A stretch of 64,000 nt of DNA from IMG/VR virus record IMGVR_UViG_3300032093_000012, positions 1 to 64,000 of that record. The stretch is one strand, 5' to 3'. Source of the stretch: a virus. A program made the translations under genes and the position numbers. Under the pieces are notes generated by a model. It ran no database searches, was not told where the DNA came from, and saw only the letters and a program-made list of their open reading frames with translations. Below, piece after piece: positions 1 to 7,907 of the stretch; within the stretch, counting starts at the first letter, position 1, and the number at the start of each line of letters is the position of its first letter.

Positions 1-591
1 GCCGTATCCCTCATTAATATCATTCTTAATTTGAGCCACATCCTTTTCTACAAGGATGCCGTTATCCCAAACCCATTCCTTACCTTCCATGATTCCGTTA
101 GCAAGAGCTTGTGGAGCCGATGGATCAGCAACGATATCCGCAGCGGTAGCGAGATGGAAGTCATTCTGGACTTCCATGATATCACCCTTCTTAACGAGTG
201 ATCCCATACCGCGAGAAGAAAAGCCCAGTTTGGCACCTTCCTTCATAAGATTCTTTACGATATTTCCGTATGGAGTATCCATGATCTTTGCTTTGCCGAT
301 GAAGTTATCACCTTCTTGGCGCAGAGACTTGATCATGTGTGATACGCGCTCGAGATTGATGGTTGGTCCTTGTGGATGTCCAAGCTCACCATAAGCGCGA
401 TTCTGCTCAACGAACTCACGATTGTAACGTGCAACTTCGTTGGCTAGAGTTTGTGTTGGATAGATACGTCCGTTCTTGTTCTTAAGATTACCCTGCATGA
501 GGATACCTTCAAGGAAGAACTGCTTTTCACCTGCTTCATTAGATTCTGTGATGATTTTTAAGTCTTCATTGACTTCGCAGATGAGTTTCAT
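1..591 (-). CDS. 21: Prohead core protease, T4 gp21-like (C-terminus cut by window edge)
   Basis: Translating the minus strand from the ATG at 591 gives 197 residues that run off the left edge with no stop. The protein resembles the T4 gp21 prohead protease, which cleaves scaffold and capsid proteins during head maturation. Likely catalytic positions are His72 in GELGHPQ and Ser125/126 in GFSSRGMG; a downstream VADPSAP segment is also typical of the family. The ATG overlaps the stop of the upstream gene (TAATG), indicating translational coupling. T4 gp21 is about 212 aa, so only a short tail is missing. The neighbours (gp67- and gp68-like genes) support the call; the scaffold and major capsid genes would be expected to the left of the window. 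Confidence 0.88.
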   Translation of the reverse strand, partial: MKLICEVNEDLKIITESNEAGEKQFFLEGILMQGNLKNKNGRIYPTQTLANEVARYNREFVEQNRAYGELGHPQGPTINLERVSHMIKSLRQEGDNFIGKAKIMDTPYGNIVKNLMKEGAKLGFSSRGMGSLVKKGDIMEVQNDFHLATAADIVADPSAPQALANGIMEGKEWVWDNGILVEKDVAQIKNDINEGYG

Positions 592-977
592 TAGTATTGC
601 GAGCCTCCACTGATTGATGTTGTCTTATGCAACTTAAGAATAAGTGTAGCAGGGCCAGAACCAACTTTTGTTACTACTACATTTGATGTTGCTTCCGCAT
701 CACCATTGTCGATAAGGCGCGAGTCTGACATATCCATGACATGCTGACCGTCTGTTAACAGTAGGATTGTGTTTGCGCCGCGCTGAACTTGCCAATACAC
801 GTTGTTACCACACGACCACTCAGCAGAAACGATGTTCATGCGAGTAACGTTTTCACCCGCAGAGTTAGCACCAATTGTAGGCGTTGGATGATTTCTTTTA
901 ATGAAACCACTTGCATTAAACTTAGCGATGAACCAACCGCCCTTGACGTGTTTATTTACAATTCCTTCAGCGGCCAT
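591..977 (-). CDS. Hypothetical protein in the prohead operon
   Basis: This is a 128-aa protein between the gp68-like and gp21-like genes, with its stop overlapping the gp21 start and its own start overlapping the previous stop. It begins MAAEGIVNKHVKGGW and is predicted to be mostly beta-strand, with no signal peptide, membrane segment or catalytic motif that I recognise. Its place inside the head-assembly operon suggests a virion or head-decoration role, but that is inference from context. T4 has no gene at this position, so it is an insertion relative to T4 order. Confidence 0.75.
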   Translation of the reverse strand: MAAEGIVNKHVKGGWFIAKFNASGFIKRNHPTPTIGANSAGENVTRMNIVSAEWSCGNNVYWQVQRGANTILLLTDGQHVMDMSDSRLIDNGDAEATSNVVVTKVGSGPATLILKLHKTTSISGGSQY

Positions 978-1555
978 TACTCATCCTCGCTCATTATGTC
1001 AGCAACGAAATCGAGGATGCGCTCGAATGAATCGACGCTCTCGTTAACAGCTGCTTTGAATACGGCTTGATTACCTGTGGTCAATCTATGGAACACTTCG
1101 TGAATAGAATTGTAGATGTCGGCGTTGATTTCGATAACGTCGCCGTTCATAAGTTCAAATTCCATCACGTCTTCATCCGACTCACTGATGACTGGAGCAT
1201 TGATGAAAACTGATTCACCAAATGATGGGGCTTGAACAGATGAAGGAGATGTCTTTAGTGGCTTCATGTCGCCTTGTGTCTTGTCAGCGCGAGTGAGCGG
1301 AGTCTTGCTACCCTTGAAACCAGACTGATCTTTAAGGTCTGAAGTACCTTGCTTGATAGGTCCGCGATCACCATTGTTTGGCTGATGATCAGCTAGTTTA
1401 GTTTCTCCGCCCTTGCTGGATACTGGATAATCTGTTACGTTGCGCGTATGTGCATCGTAAAAATCTTGTTCGCCCTGTGCGCGAGGACGCAGAGCTTTTG
1501 CCTCAGGATTTTCTTCCTTAGCCAGAGCTTCACGCAGTTGTCTGAATGTCTTCAT
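977..1555 (-). CDS. 68: Prohead core protein, T4 gp68-like
   Basis: I chose the ATG at 1555 (MKTFRQLREALAKEEN, 192 aa) rather than the longest frame, which starts at 1627. A clear AGGAG lies about 9 bases upstream, and the longer frame would overlap almost half of the upstream gene. The protein is charged and low in hydrophobic residues. Its middle is rich in Lys, Gly and Ser, and its C-terminus is acidic (ends DIMSEDE), as expected for an internal scaffold component. Position between gp67-like and gp21-like genes matches T4 order 67-68-21. Sequence similarity to T4 gp68 is weak to the eye, so the assignment rests mainly on order and composition. Confidence 0.6.
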   Translation of the reverse strand: MKTFRQLREALAKEENPEAKALRPRAQGEQDFYDAHTRNVTDYPVSSKGGETKLADHQPNNGDRGPIKQGTSDLKDQSGFKGSKTPLTRADKTQGDMKPLKTSPSSVQAPSFGESVFINAPVISESDEDVMEFELMNGDVIEINADIYNSIHEVFHRLTTGNQAVFKAAVNESVDSFERILDFVADIMSEDE

Positions 1556-1745
1556 CTGTCTCAATCTCCTGCTCGGCTGCGAGCTCTTCGTCCTGCTGTG
1601 GGTTAAACATATTTGAAGCGATTTCAACCTTCTTCAGCTCAAGCGCGTCTTCGATCTTAGCTGCAAGCGCGGCTCCGATAGCGTCGCGAAATGAGTTTGC
1701 GTCCTGATCGGCGGCGGCTTGAATAGCTGTATAAATCTGTTCCAT
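1530..1745 (-). CDS. 67: Prohead core protein, T4 gp67-like
   Basis: This 71-aa protein (MEQIYTAIQAAADQD start) has a helical, Ala-rich N-terminal half and a strongly acidic C-terminus (DEELAAEQEIETDED). Size and composition match the T4 gp67 internal core protein of about 80 aa. It is the first gene after a T4-type late promoter at 1767-1774 and has a CGGAGT ribosome-binding site. It overlaps the next gene by 26 bases. The assignment depends on size, acidity and gene order rather than a diagnostic motif. Confidence 0.6.
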   Translation of the reverse strand: MEQIYTAIQAAADQDANSFRDAIGAALAAKIEDALELKKVEIASNMFNPQQDEELAAEQEIETDEDIQTTA

Positions 1746-1766
1746 AATGATACTCCGTTGTGAATC

Positions 1767-1774
1767 TATTTATA
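1767..1774 (-). promoter_or_regulatory. T4-type late promoter for 67-68-21
   Basis: The minus strand reads TATAAATA, an exact match to the T4 late promoter element. Transcription would start near 1761, leaving a 16-base leader with a ribosome-binding site before the gp67-like ATG at 1745. Confidence 0.75.
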
Positions 1775-1777
1775 AAA

Positions 1778-4700
1778 TTACCCAATAATCCAACCCCAAC
1801 TATATCCAATCACAGGAGCATTTGCAAATATCCAACCACTGTTATTTCCGCCATCTGTAGAAGCTGCTCCAGCATACCAAGTTGCTCCTCCAGTTGCGTT
1901 AGAGTAGCTGATGGAAAGATAATTGGCGTTAACAGTGCCGCTTGCCTTGGACAGCGTGTGAGAAGCCGCTGTGCCACTTTGAATAGTCACCAAATTGCCT
2001 GCGGTCCCGTTGATGTTCCAGTTGGTCAGAGTTGTGGTGGTGCCAGCCGTGAAACTGAACGTGGTAGGTTGGACGCTGTTGGCAAGCGTGATGAACGTGT
2101 TGCTATCGGTAATGGTAAGCGCACCCGCACCCCCATTATTAAGTGTGCAGTTGTAAGTTGACCCACCGCCCACAAAGGTCTTGGCGCTTGCCGACGTCAT
2201 GTTAATGGTGCCCGTACCAGTACCCGCAGTGGTGGTGAAACCAGTTGGTGCAGCATTATTGAAGGAGGTCGCGCCTGAGCTGGGACATGTTAAAGTGCCA
2301 CCATTGAACGTCAGGTTCTTGGTACCTGCGGCAGTCGTGTAGGACGTGCCAGTGGTCAGTGTAAAACCGTTGAGGTCCAACGTACCGTTGGTGTGGGTAA
2401 GTGTGCGTGTTGATCCCAAGGTCAAGGCACTGAGCAGTCTGCAAGTGCCGCCTATGCCATTGAAAGTGATGGGAAAATCAAGCGTCTTGCCATTAGTTGT
2501 AATTGTTTGAGTGCCTGTAGTAGCGAATGTCCAAGCATTAACACCAGCAGTCAATGTTGGAGAAGTACCGTTAACAGTAAGGTTTCCGTAGATAATAATA
2601 GCTACGTTTGATAGTGTAAATGCACTGTTATCAATAGTAAGATTTTTAATTGTATTAGATGTTGTAAATGCAACAGATCCTGAAGTTAAACTTAATTGAA
2701 AACTTACAGCATCTGCTTCTGAAAGTGCTCCCGCCCCTATTTGCTGCCCGGCAGTAGTACCAGTTATCTGAACCAAAATATTTCCATCTGTCGATAAATT
2801 GGTTACAACAGTTGTAGTCCAAACCGTGCCCAATGTATTTCGCGAAATAACAAACTTACCACCGGAGCCAGACATTTGAATTCTTCTTGTGCCAGTTCCT
2901 GAACCAGAAAATACTCCAAAGATAGTAAAATTATATGAATTTAATTCTAACGTTCCTGTTGTAAATGTAACAGTTCGAATTGCTGATGCACCAACAGACA
3001 AAGCACTTCCTAGAGAATAAGTACCAGTACCACTAAACGTAATTGGAAAGTCAAGAGTCATACCATTTGTAGTTATTGTTTGTGTTCCAGCCGTACCAGC
3101 AAATGTCCAAATATTTGTACCTGCAGTAAGTGTTGGTGTAGTACCAGCAATTGTTAAATCACCGTAAATTGTAATTGCAACGTTTGATAGTGTAAAGGAA
3201 TTGTTGTCAATTATAAGATTTTTTACACCGTTACCTGAAGTAAATGTTACAGTGCCTGAAGTTGTTGATAGTTGAAAATTATATGATCTGTTTGATACTG
3301 CTGGGCCAGCAGATATAGTTTTAGTTGTAGCTCCTCCACCAGTTAGTTGTACAAGAAGACTACCAGAGATAATTAAACCGTTATTAGTGGTAGTATCCCA
3401 TACAATTTCTGCAGACGATGATGTGAGTACTATCCTACCAGTACCAAAATTTATTGCTCTAGTATTAGAGTTATTGGAGTCAAATTTATTACAAGTAAAA
3501 GTAAATGCTCCTAGAGCTAGAGTTCCAAAAGTAAGAATAGCAGTACCAGTTGTTGTTAATGCATCCTGGAGAGTCCACTCACCTAGTGGACCATTGAATG
3601 TAATTGCAGAAAATACATTACTATTTGTTGTAATAGTTAACCCAAGCTCACCGCCAGCAAAAGTTAGAGTACCTGTATAACTCTGTGTAAAATTGGTTGA
3701 AGGTAAAGACAAGCTACCATAAACGGTTAAAGTTGAACTGCCACTAAGTGTCATATTATTATCTAAACCAGAGGCTGTCATTGAGTGACATACTGCTCCG
3801 GTGCTTACTGTAACTGCAAAGCCTGCGCCTGAATCTGAGTTTGCATCAAATATAACATCTGTATATTGATCTGGAATATAAGAACTAACACTTCCACCCG
3901 AAGTATTTGACCAATTAGCATTAGAGGAAGCATTCCAAGTGCCACTACCACCTATCCAATAAAGAATAGGATTTGCAAACATTATATTGTTGTTGTTGCC
4001 ATTATCAACTGAACCGTTTACCATATACCATATATTTGGAACGTTTGCAGAAATATCTCTAACAGCTGCATATGGAACAACAATACGAGTTGCTCCTGTG
4101 TAAACAATATTTGCACGAGATCCAACAGTGCTTGCTCTAATAGTATTAGTAGACGAGCGAGTAGCTCCACTAGTCGTAAGAGAAGCAAATGTATTAGTAG
4201 TTGTTGATTGTAGTATTAAATCACAAGCATTTTGTAAAGTTAAATTATTAAAAGTGTTGCTTCCATTTACAGATAGGTGACCATTTCCTGCAGATCCTGT
4301 AAACGAGACATTGTAGTAAGTTTTGCTCCCACCACTGAAAGTCGTGGTTCCGGTATTAGTAAGTAAAATTGTAGATGAGCTAGCATTTAGAGTTAAATTA
4401 GTACCATTTATATTCCACGATAAACCAGAGCTAGATATAGTCCAGGTACCAGTTCCTAAATTGAGTGTTCTAGTGTTAGTTACGTTTGAGCTGAAGACTG
4501 GAATAGTAACATTATACGTGGCCGCACTAAATGTGCCGTTTGTCAGAGTCACACTAGAAGAAGTAGTTAAAGCACTTTGAAGTGTCCAAGAACCTCCTAC
4601 ACCATTAAATACAATTGGAAAATCGAGCGTTTTGCCATTAGTTGTAATTGTTTTTGAAGATGTTGCTGCAAACGTCCAATTGTTTACACCAGCCGTTAGT

Positions 4701-6367
4701 GTAGGGCTAGTACCAGCTATAGTTAAATTTCCGTAAATTGTAATAACTATATTAGTGGATATGCTAAAACTATTGTTATCAATAGTAAGATCTTTTATAG
4801 TATCAGATGTTGTAAAAGCAACTGTTCCAGCTGTTGTAGATAATTGAAAACTTATAGAATTTGCTTCTGTTAAAGCACCTGCAGAAATTGTTTTGGTTAC
4901 TGCACCACCACCTGTTAACTGGACAAGAACATTTCCATCAGTTGTTAAGTTAGTTACCGTAGCGGTATTCCAAACTGTGGCAAGAGTATTCAACGATAAT
5001 ACAATTTTGCCGCCTACGCTAGACCTTTGTATTTTTCTAACACCTGTACCCGAAGAAGAAAATATACCAAATAATGTAAACGTATATGAATTTAATTCTA
5101 ATGTACCAGAAGTTAATGTAACTGTTCTAGATGTAGAGGTTCCAACAGACAAAGCACTTCCTAAACTGTAGGTTCCAGTACCACTAAACGTGATAGGAAA
5201 ATCTAATGTTTTGCCATTAGTAGTAATAGTTTGAGTGCCAGAGCCTGCAAACGTCCATGCGTTTGCACCAGCGGCAAGTGTTGGTATTGTACCATTAATT
5301 GCCACATCACCATAAATTGTAATTGCAACGTTTGATAGTGTATAGGCGCTGTTAGACAAACCTAAACTTTTTACTGTATCTCCAGCTGTAAATGATGTAG
5401 TTCCATTGAGAGATGAAATAGAAAATCTAATAGCATTAGCTTCAGATAATTGACCAGCTGAAATAGTTTGCGATATATTGTTAGTACCAAATACAACAAC
5501 TAAAACATTTCCATCAGTTGTTAAGTTAGTTACCGTAGAGGTATTCCAAAATGTTGCAGCTGATACAGGTCTTACGGTTATGATACCATTACCAGACCTT
5601 TGAATTCTTCTAACACCTGTACCCGAAGAAATAAATGTACCATAGATATCAAAGCTGAACGAATTTACTTCTAACGTTCCTGTTGTTAATGTAACATTTC
5701 TATCAGCAGCAGTTGTACCAATAGTTACAGCACTATTCAAAGAATAAGTCGCTGTTCCCGCAAACGTAATTGGAAAATCTAATACTTTTAAAGATGCAAC
5801 AGTTATGTTTTGGGTTCCACCTGTTTTTGCAAAAGTTTGAGTGTTTGTTCCACCAGTTAGTGTCATGCCGGAGGAAACCGTTAGGTTCCCGTAAATAGTT
5901 CTGGCAGCATTTGAAAGTGTTCCTGCAAATCCCGTAAAATTAAGAGACCGCACGTTGCCCGTAAGCGTTAGCGCGTAAGTCCCAGCGGTGAAATTGAAAC
6001 TGATGCTATTTGCTTCACTTACCGCAGTGGCGGCTACTGTCGTAGCTGTTGCTGTATTGTTTGTGATATTGATAACAGGTGTACCAGTTACGGTGACACC
6101 CGTTCCTCCAGTGAAAACTGTGCCAGTGCTATTAAGTGAAATTGTGTTGGTTCCAAACGCAAGAGTCCCTGTATAGCCGGTCATTGTTAGCGTTTGAATT
6201 GTGACGCTGCTGTCTAAGGTGGCAACGCCTGTTCCAGATGAGGCGTTAAAGATTGCAGCATCGTTCGTGCCAGGCACAGATGCGCCGCCCGCGCCACCAG
6301 ATGTCGCTGACCACCGAGCAGTATCACTCCAGTTGCCGGTACCGCCGACCCAATATCTATTTGCCAT
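1778..6367 (-). CDS. Giant repetitive fibre/adhesin-like virion protein
   Basis: This 1529-aa protein is almost entirely Thr/Ser/Gly/Asn-rich beta-strand sequence, with no signal peptide or membrane segment. It opens with ANRYWVGGTGNWSDTARWS. A second copy of the same W-x-GG-x-G-x-W pattern (YWIGGSGTWNASSNANWS) occurs near residue 800. Between and after these are about five degenerate modules of roughly 192 residues carrying ITIYG...PTL.AG.N.WTFA...ITTNGKTLDFPI. The pattern suggests a long beta-helical or beta-solenoid fibre. It sits where T4 has the portal region, next to head genes, so it could be a tail fibre or a head-surface fibre. Host receptor binding is inferred, not shown. Codon and base use differs between the ends and the middle. 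Confidence 0.75.
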   Translation of the reverse strand: MANRYWVGGTGNWSDTARWSATSGGAGGASVPGTNDAAIFNASSGTGVATLDSSVTIQTLTMTGYTGTLAFGTNTISLNSTGTVFTGGTGVTVTGTPVINITNNTATATTVAATAVSEANSISFNFTAGTYALTLTGNVRSLNFTGFAGTLSNAARTIYGNLTVSSGMTLTGGTNTQTFAKTGGTQNITVASLKVLDFPITFAGTATYSLNSAVTIGTTAADRNVTLTTGTLEVNSFSFDIYGTFISSGTGVRRIQRSGNGIITVRPVSAATFWNTSTVTNLTTDGNVLVVVFGTNNISQTISAGQLSEANAIRFSISSLNGTTSFTAGDTVKSLGLSNSAYTLSNVAITIYGDVAINGTIPTLAAGANAWTFAGSGTQTITTNGKTLDFPITFSGTGTYSLGSALSVGTSTSRTVTLTSGTLELNSYTFTLFGIFSSSGTGVRKIQRSSVGGKIVLSLNTLATVWNTATVTNLTTDGNVLVQLTGGGAVTKTISAGALTEANSISFQLSTTAGTVAFTTSDTIKDLTIDNNSFSISTNIVITIYGNLTIAGTSPTLTAGVNNWTFAATSSKTITTNGKTLDFPIVFNGVGGSWTLQSALTTSSSVTLTNGTFSAATYNVTIPVFSSNVTNTRTLNLGTGTWTISSSGLSWNINGTNLTLNASSSTILLTNTGTTTFSGGSKTYYNVSFTGSAGNGHLSVNGSNTFNNLTLQNACDLILQSTTTNTFASLTTSGATRSSTNTIRASTVGSRANIVYTGATRIVVPYAAVRDISANVPNIWYMVNGSVDNGNNNNIMFANPILYWIGGSGTWNASSNANWSNTSGGSVSSYIPDQYTDVIFDANSDSGAGFAVTVSTGAVCHSMTASGLDNNMTLSGSSTLTVYGSLSLPSTNFTQSYTGTLTFAGGELGLTITTNSNVFSAITFNGPLGEWTLQDALTTTGTAILTFGTLALGAFTFTCNKFDSNNSNTRAINFGTGRIVLTSSSAEIVWDTTTNNGLIISGSLLVQLTGGGATTKTISAGPAVSNRSYNFQLSTTSGTVTFTSGNGVKNLIIDNNSFTLSNVAITIYGDLTIAGTTPTLTAGTNIWTFAGTAGTQTITTNGMTLDFPITFSGTGTYSLGSALSVGASAIRTVTFTTGTLELNSYNFTIFGVFSGSGTGTRRIQMSGSGGKFVISRNTLGTVWTTTVVTNLSTDGNILVQITGTTAGQQIGAGALSEADAVSFQLSLTSGSVAFTTSNTIKNLTIDNSAFTLSNVAIIIYGNLTVNGTSPTLTAGVNAWTFATTGTQTITTNGKTLDFPITFNGIGGTCRLLSALTLGSTRTLTHTNGTLDLNGFTLTTGTSYTTAAGTKNLTFNGGTLTCPSSGATSFNNAAPTGFTTTAGTGTGTINMTSASAKTFVGGGSTYNCTLNNGGAGALTITDSNTFITLANSVQPTTFSFTAGTTTTLTNWNINGTAGNLVTIQSGTAASHTLSKASGTVNANYLSISYSNATGGATWYAGAASTDGGNNSGWIFANAPVIGYSWGWIIG
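2460..5900 (-). repeat. Degenerate ~576-bp internal repeats in the giant fibre gene
   Basis: Modules of about 573-576 bp recur inside the fibre gene. For example, the segment starting ccatcagttgttaagttag occurs at 4935 and again at 5511, exactly 576 bp (192 codons) apart. The ggaaaatcaag-type segment recurs at about 2472 and 3045, 573 bp apart. Four good copies and one diverged copy of the TTNGKTLDFPI module are visible in translation. A different block at about 3200-4560, holding the second W-GG-G-W motif, separates the two pairs. Confidence 0.75.
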
Positions 6368-6372
6368 TATAA

Positions 6373-6585
6373 TTACTCTGAAGAAGATTCTTGAATAACG
6401 GGTTCTTCCACCACAGGTTCAGGAGGATTTAAAATCATATCTAACCATCTGTCAAATCTAGCTTGCTTCATTGCTTCAATTTCTTCATCTGTATATGAAT
6501 GATTGATTGGTAAATGCAAGGCATCAGAAAAAGAATACACACCATCTTCGCTTGTCTTTGTAAAATCAATTTTAATCATTTCCAT
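6373..6585 (-). CDS. Small hypothetical protein downstream of a fibre gene
   Basis: The start is set at the ATG at 6585 (MEMIKIDFTKTSEDG, 70 aa) because an AAGGAG site lies 7-8 bases upstream. The longer frame from 6630 would run back into the preceding gene. The protein contains SFSDALHLPINHSYTDEEIEAMKQARFDRW followed by a Pro/Glu-rich tail (PPEPVVEEPVIQE). That layout, a compact N-terminal unit plus an acidic tail, is common for small proteins paired with phage fibre genes. An accessory or assembly role is possible, but I do not recognise a defined family. Confidence 0.65.
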   Translation of the reverse strand: MEMIKIDFTKTSEDGVYSFSDALHLPINHSYTDEEIEAMKQARFDRWLDMILNPPEPVVEEPVIQESSSE

Positions 6586-6596
6586 AATATTCTCCT

Positions 6597-7331
6597 TTAT
6601 GCTTCTTGTGCTACAGCTATAACATCCCAACGACTATCTGTGGAATTATATATAGCGCCTACATATGCTGTTTTGTTTGCCACAGTTGTAGTTGGAAGAG
6701 TAGTTCCTATAACTCTAAACGAATTTGATACGCCATTAGTCCAAGTTAAAGATCTTGCTGTACCATTATCTTCAAATCTAAAAATGATTTTTCTTCCATT
6801 TACTGGTGTAGCAGAATCTGCAGATATTGTGCAATTTTCTGCCAAAGCAGTAAGTTGATACTGTTCATAATTATCACTATTCCACGCAAGAGTTGCAGTG
6901 GAAGTTGCTGTATTTACTCTTGGAGCAATTGTTGATGCCCAATAGGTAGCAGTACCATTACTTGTTAATACTTGACCTGATGTGCCATTAGAACTATTAG
7001 CAGTAAACGCACCAGTAATTACAAAATTGTTTACGGATATGGATTGACCATTTGTAAAACCGCCACCACCTGAAACAGTTGACCAATAAGTAGCAGTACC
7101 ATTACTTGTTAAAATTTGTCCAGCAGTGCCAAAAGAACCATTAGCTTTTATTCCTCCGGTAATGTTGATATTTGTAACGTTACCTGCAGGTTCAAATATA
7201 TTTGTACCATCTGAAGAATATAATTTTTTATCGGTAAGATTAATAGCCAGCTCACCTGTGCTGAGTGTAACTGTATTAGGTGTTTTTCCCGCTACAGATG
7301 AGCGCTTAAGCTGAATAGTTGTATTTGCCAT
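6597..7331 (-). CDS. Fibre-like structural protein with Mtd-type N-terminal domain
   Basis: This is a 244-aa protein whose first ~45 residues (MANTTIQLKRSSVAGKTP, then LSTGELAINLTDKKLYSSDG) match the N-terminal attachment domain found in many phage receptor-binding proteins such as major tropism determinant. It continues with two copies of the pattern GTAGQILTSNGTATYW near residues 67-84 and 118-131, then a beta-rich C-terminal region. An AAGAGG site precedes the ATG. Its neighbours are other fibre-like genes, so it is probably a short tail-fibre or adaptor subunit. The receptor is unknown. Confidence 0.7.
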   Translation of the reverse strand: MANTTIQLKRSSVAGKTPNTVTLSTGELAINLTDKKLYSSDGTNIFEPAGNVTNINITGGIKANGSFGTAGQILTSNGTATYWSTVSGGGGFTNGQSISVNNFVITGAFTANSSNGTSGQVLTSNGTATYWASTIAPRVNTATSTATLAWNSDNYEQYQLTALAENCTISADSATPVNGRKIIFRFEDNGTARSLTWTNGVSNSFRVIGTTLPTTTVANKTAYVGAIYNSTDSRWDVIAVAQEA

Positions 7332-7362
7332 ATGGCCTCTTTATTCACCAGTATATACTGGA

Positions 7363-7890
7363 TTAAAAATTATCATCCTTCTTTTTAGAAGGTTTTTTTA
7401 TATTTATATTTGCCTTAAGATCTTCATTTTCTTTATACAAAGATTGAAGTTCTTGTGTCTGTCTTTCTAATTCTCTTTTATGATTTTCAATAGTACGTTC
7501 AGCATCATTTAATTGATTTTTAGCTTGATCTTTCTGTGATGTTAAAGATCCAGCATCTGATTTTAATTTATCACATTCATTTTGCAGATTACTAATTGTT
7601 TTAGTTAATTGATCAATTCTATCAGATAATTCTTTATTTTTAATAGTTAAACTTTCTATAGAATTAGTAGCCTGACCCATAATATCATTTGAAATACCTA
7701 CATTTTTCTGTGATTCTTCAAATTTTAATTCTGATTCATTTAAAGAATTATTAAGTGCTATCACAGAGTTGTTAAGAATACTAACTTTGATATCTAAATC
7801 TATATTTTTTCTTATCAGCTCTGTGATATAGTGCTCTTGCTTCTGTATATAAGCAAGAGCATATTGTTCTTTATTTTCATCATTAATCAT
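7363..7890 (-). CDS. Coiled-coil protein of unknown function
   Basis: This 175-aa protein is rich in Lys, Glu, Asn and Leu. It shows nearly continuous heptad-like spacing from about residue 15 to 165, indicating a long coiled coil, followed by a basic tail (KKPSKKKDDNF). No enzymatic motif is visible. It is flanked on both sides by fibre-like genes, so it may be a fibre-connecting rod or an assembly chaperone. Both ideas are context inference. An AAGGA site is present upstream of the ATG at 7890. Confidence 0.65.
   Translation of the reverse strand: MINDENKEQYALAYIQKQEHYITELIRKNIDLDIKVSILNNSVIALNNSLNESELKFEESQKNVGISNDIMGQATNSIESLTIKNKELSDRIDQLTKTISNLQNECDKLKSDAGSLTSQKDQAKNQLNDAERTIENHKRELERQTQELQSLYKENEDLKANINIKKPSKKKDDNF
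7401..7408 (-). promoter_or_regulatory. Possible T4-type late promoter inside the coiled-coil gene
   Basis: An exact TATAAATA on the minus strand lies in the last codons of the coiled-coil gene. Transcription would begin near 7395 and give a leader of about 64 bases for the fibre-like gene starting at 7331. Because it lies in AT-rich coding sequence, it could be coincidence. Confidence 0.4.
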
Positions 7891-7907
7891 TATATAAATC
7901 CTTCAAT

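Noticed and set aside
3387-6398. Several plus-strand ORFs of 60-100 codons opposite the giant fibre gene
   Set aside because: They are antisense shadows of repetitive coding sequence, rich in Val/Pro/Leu, with no ribosome-binding sites.
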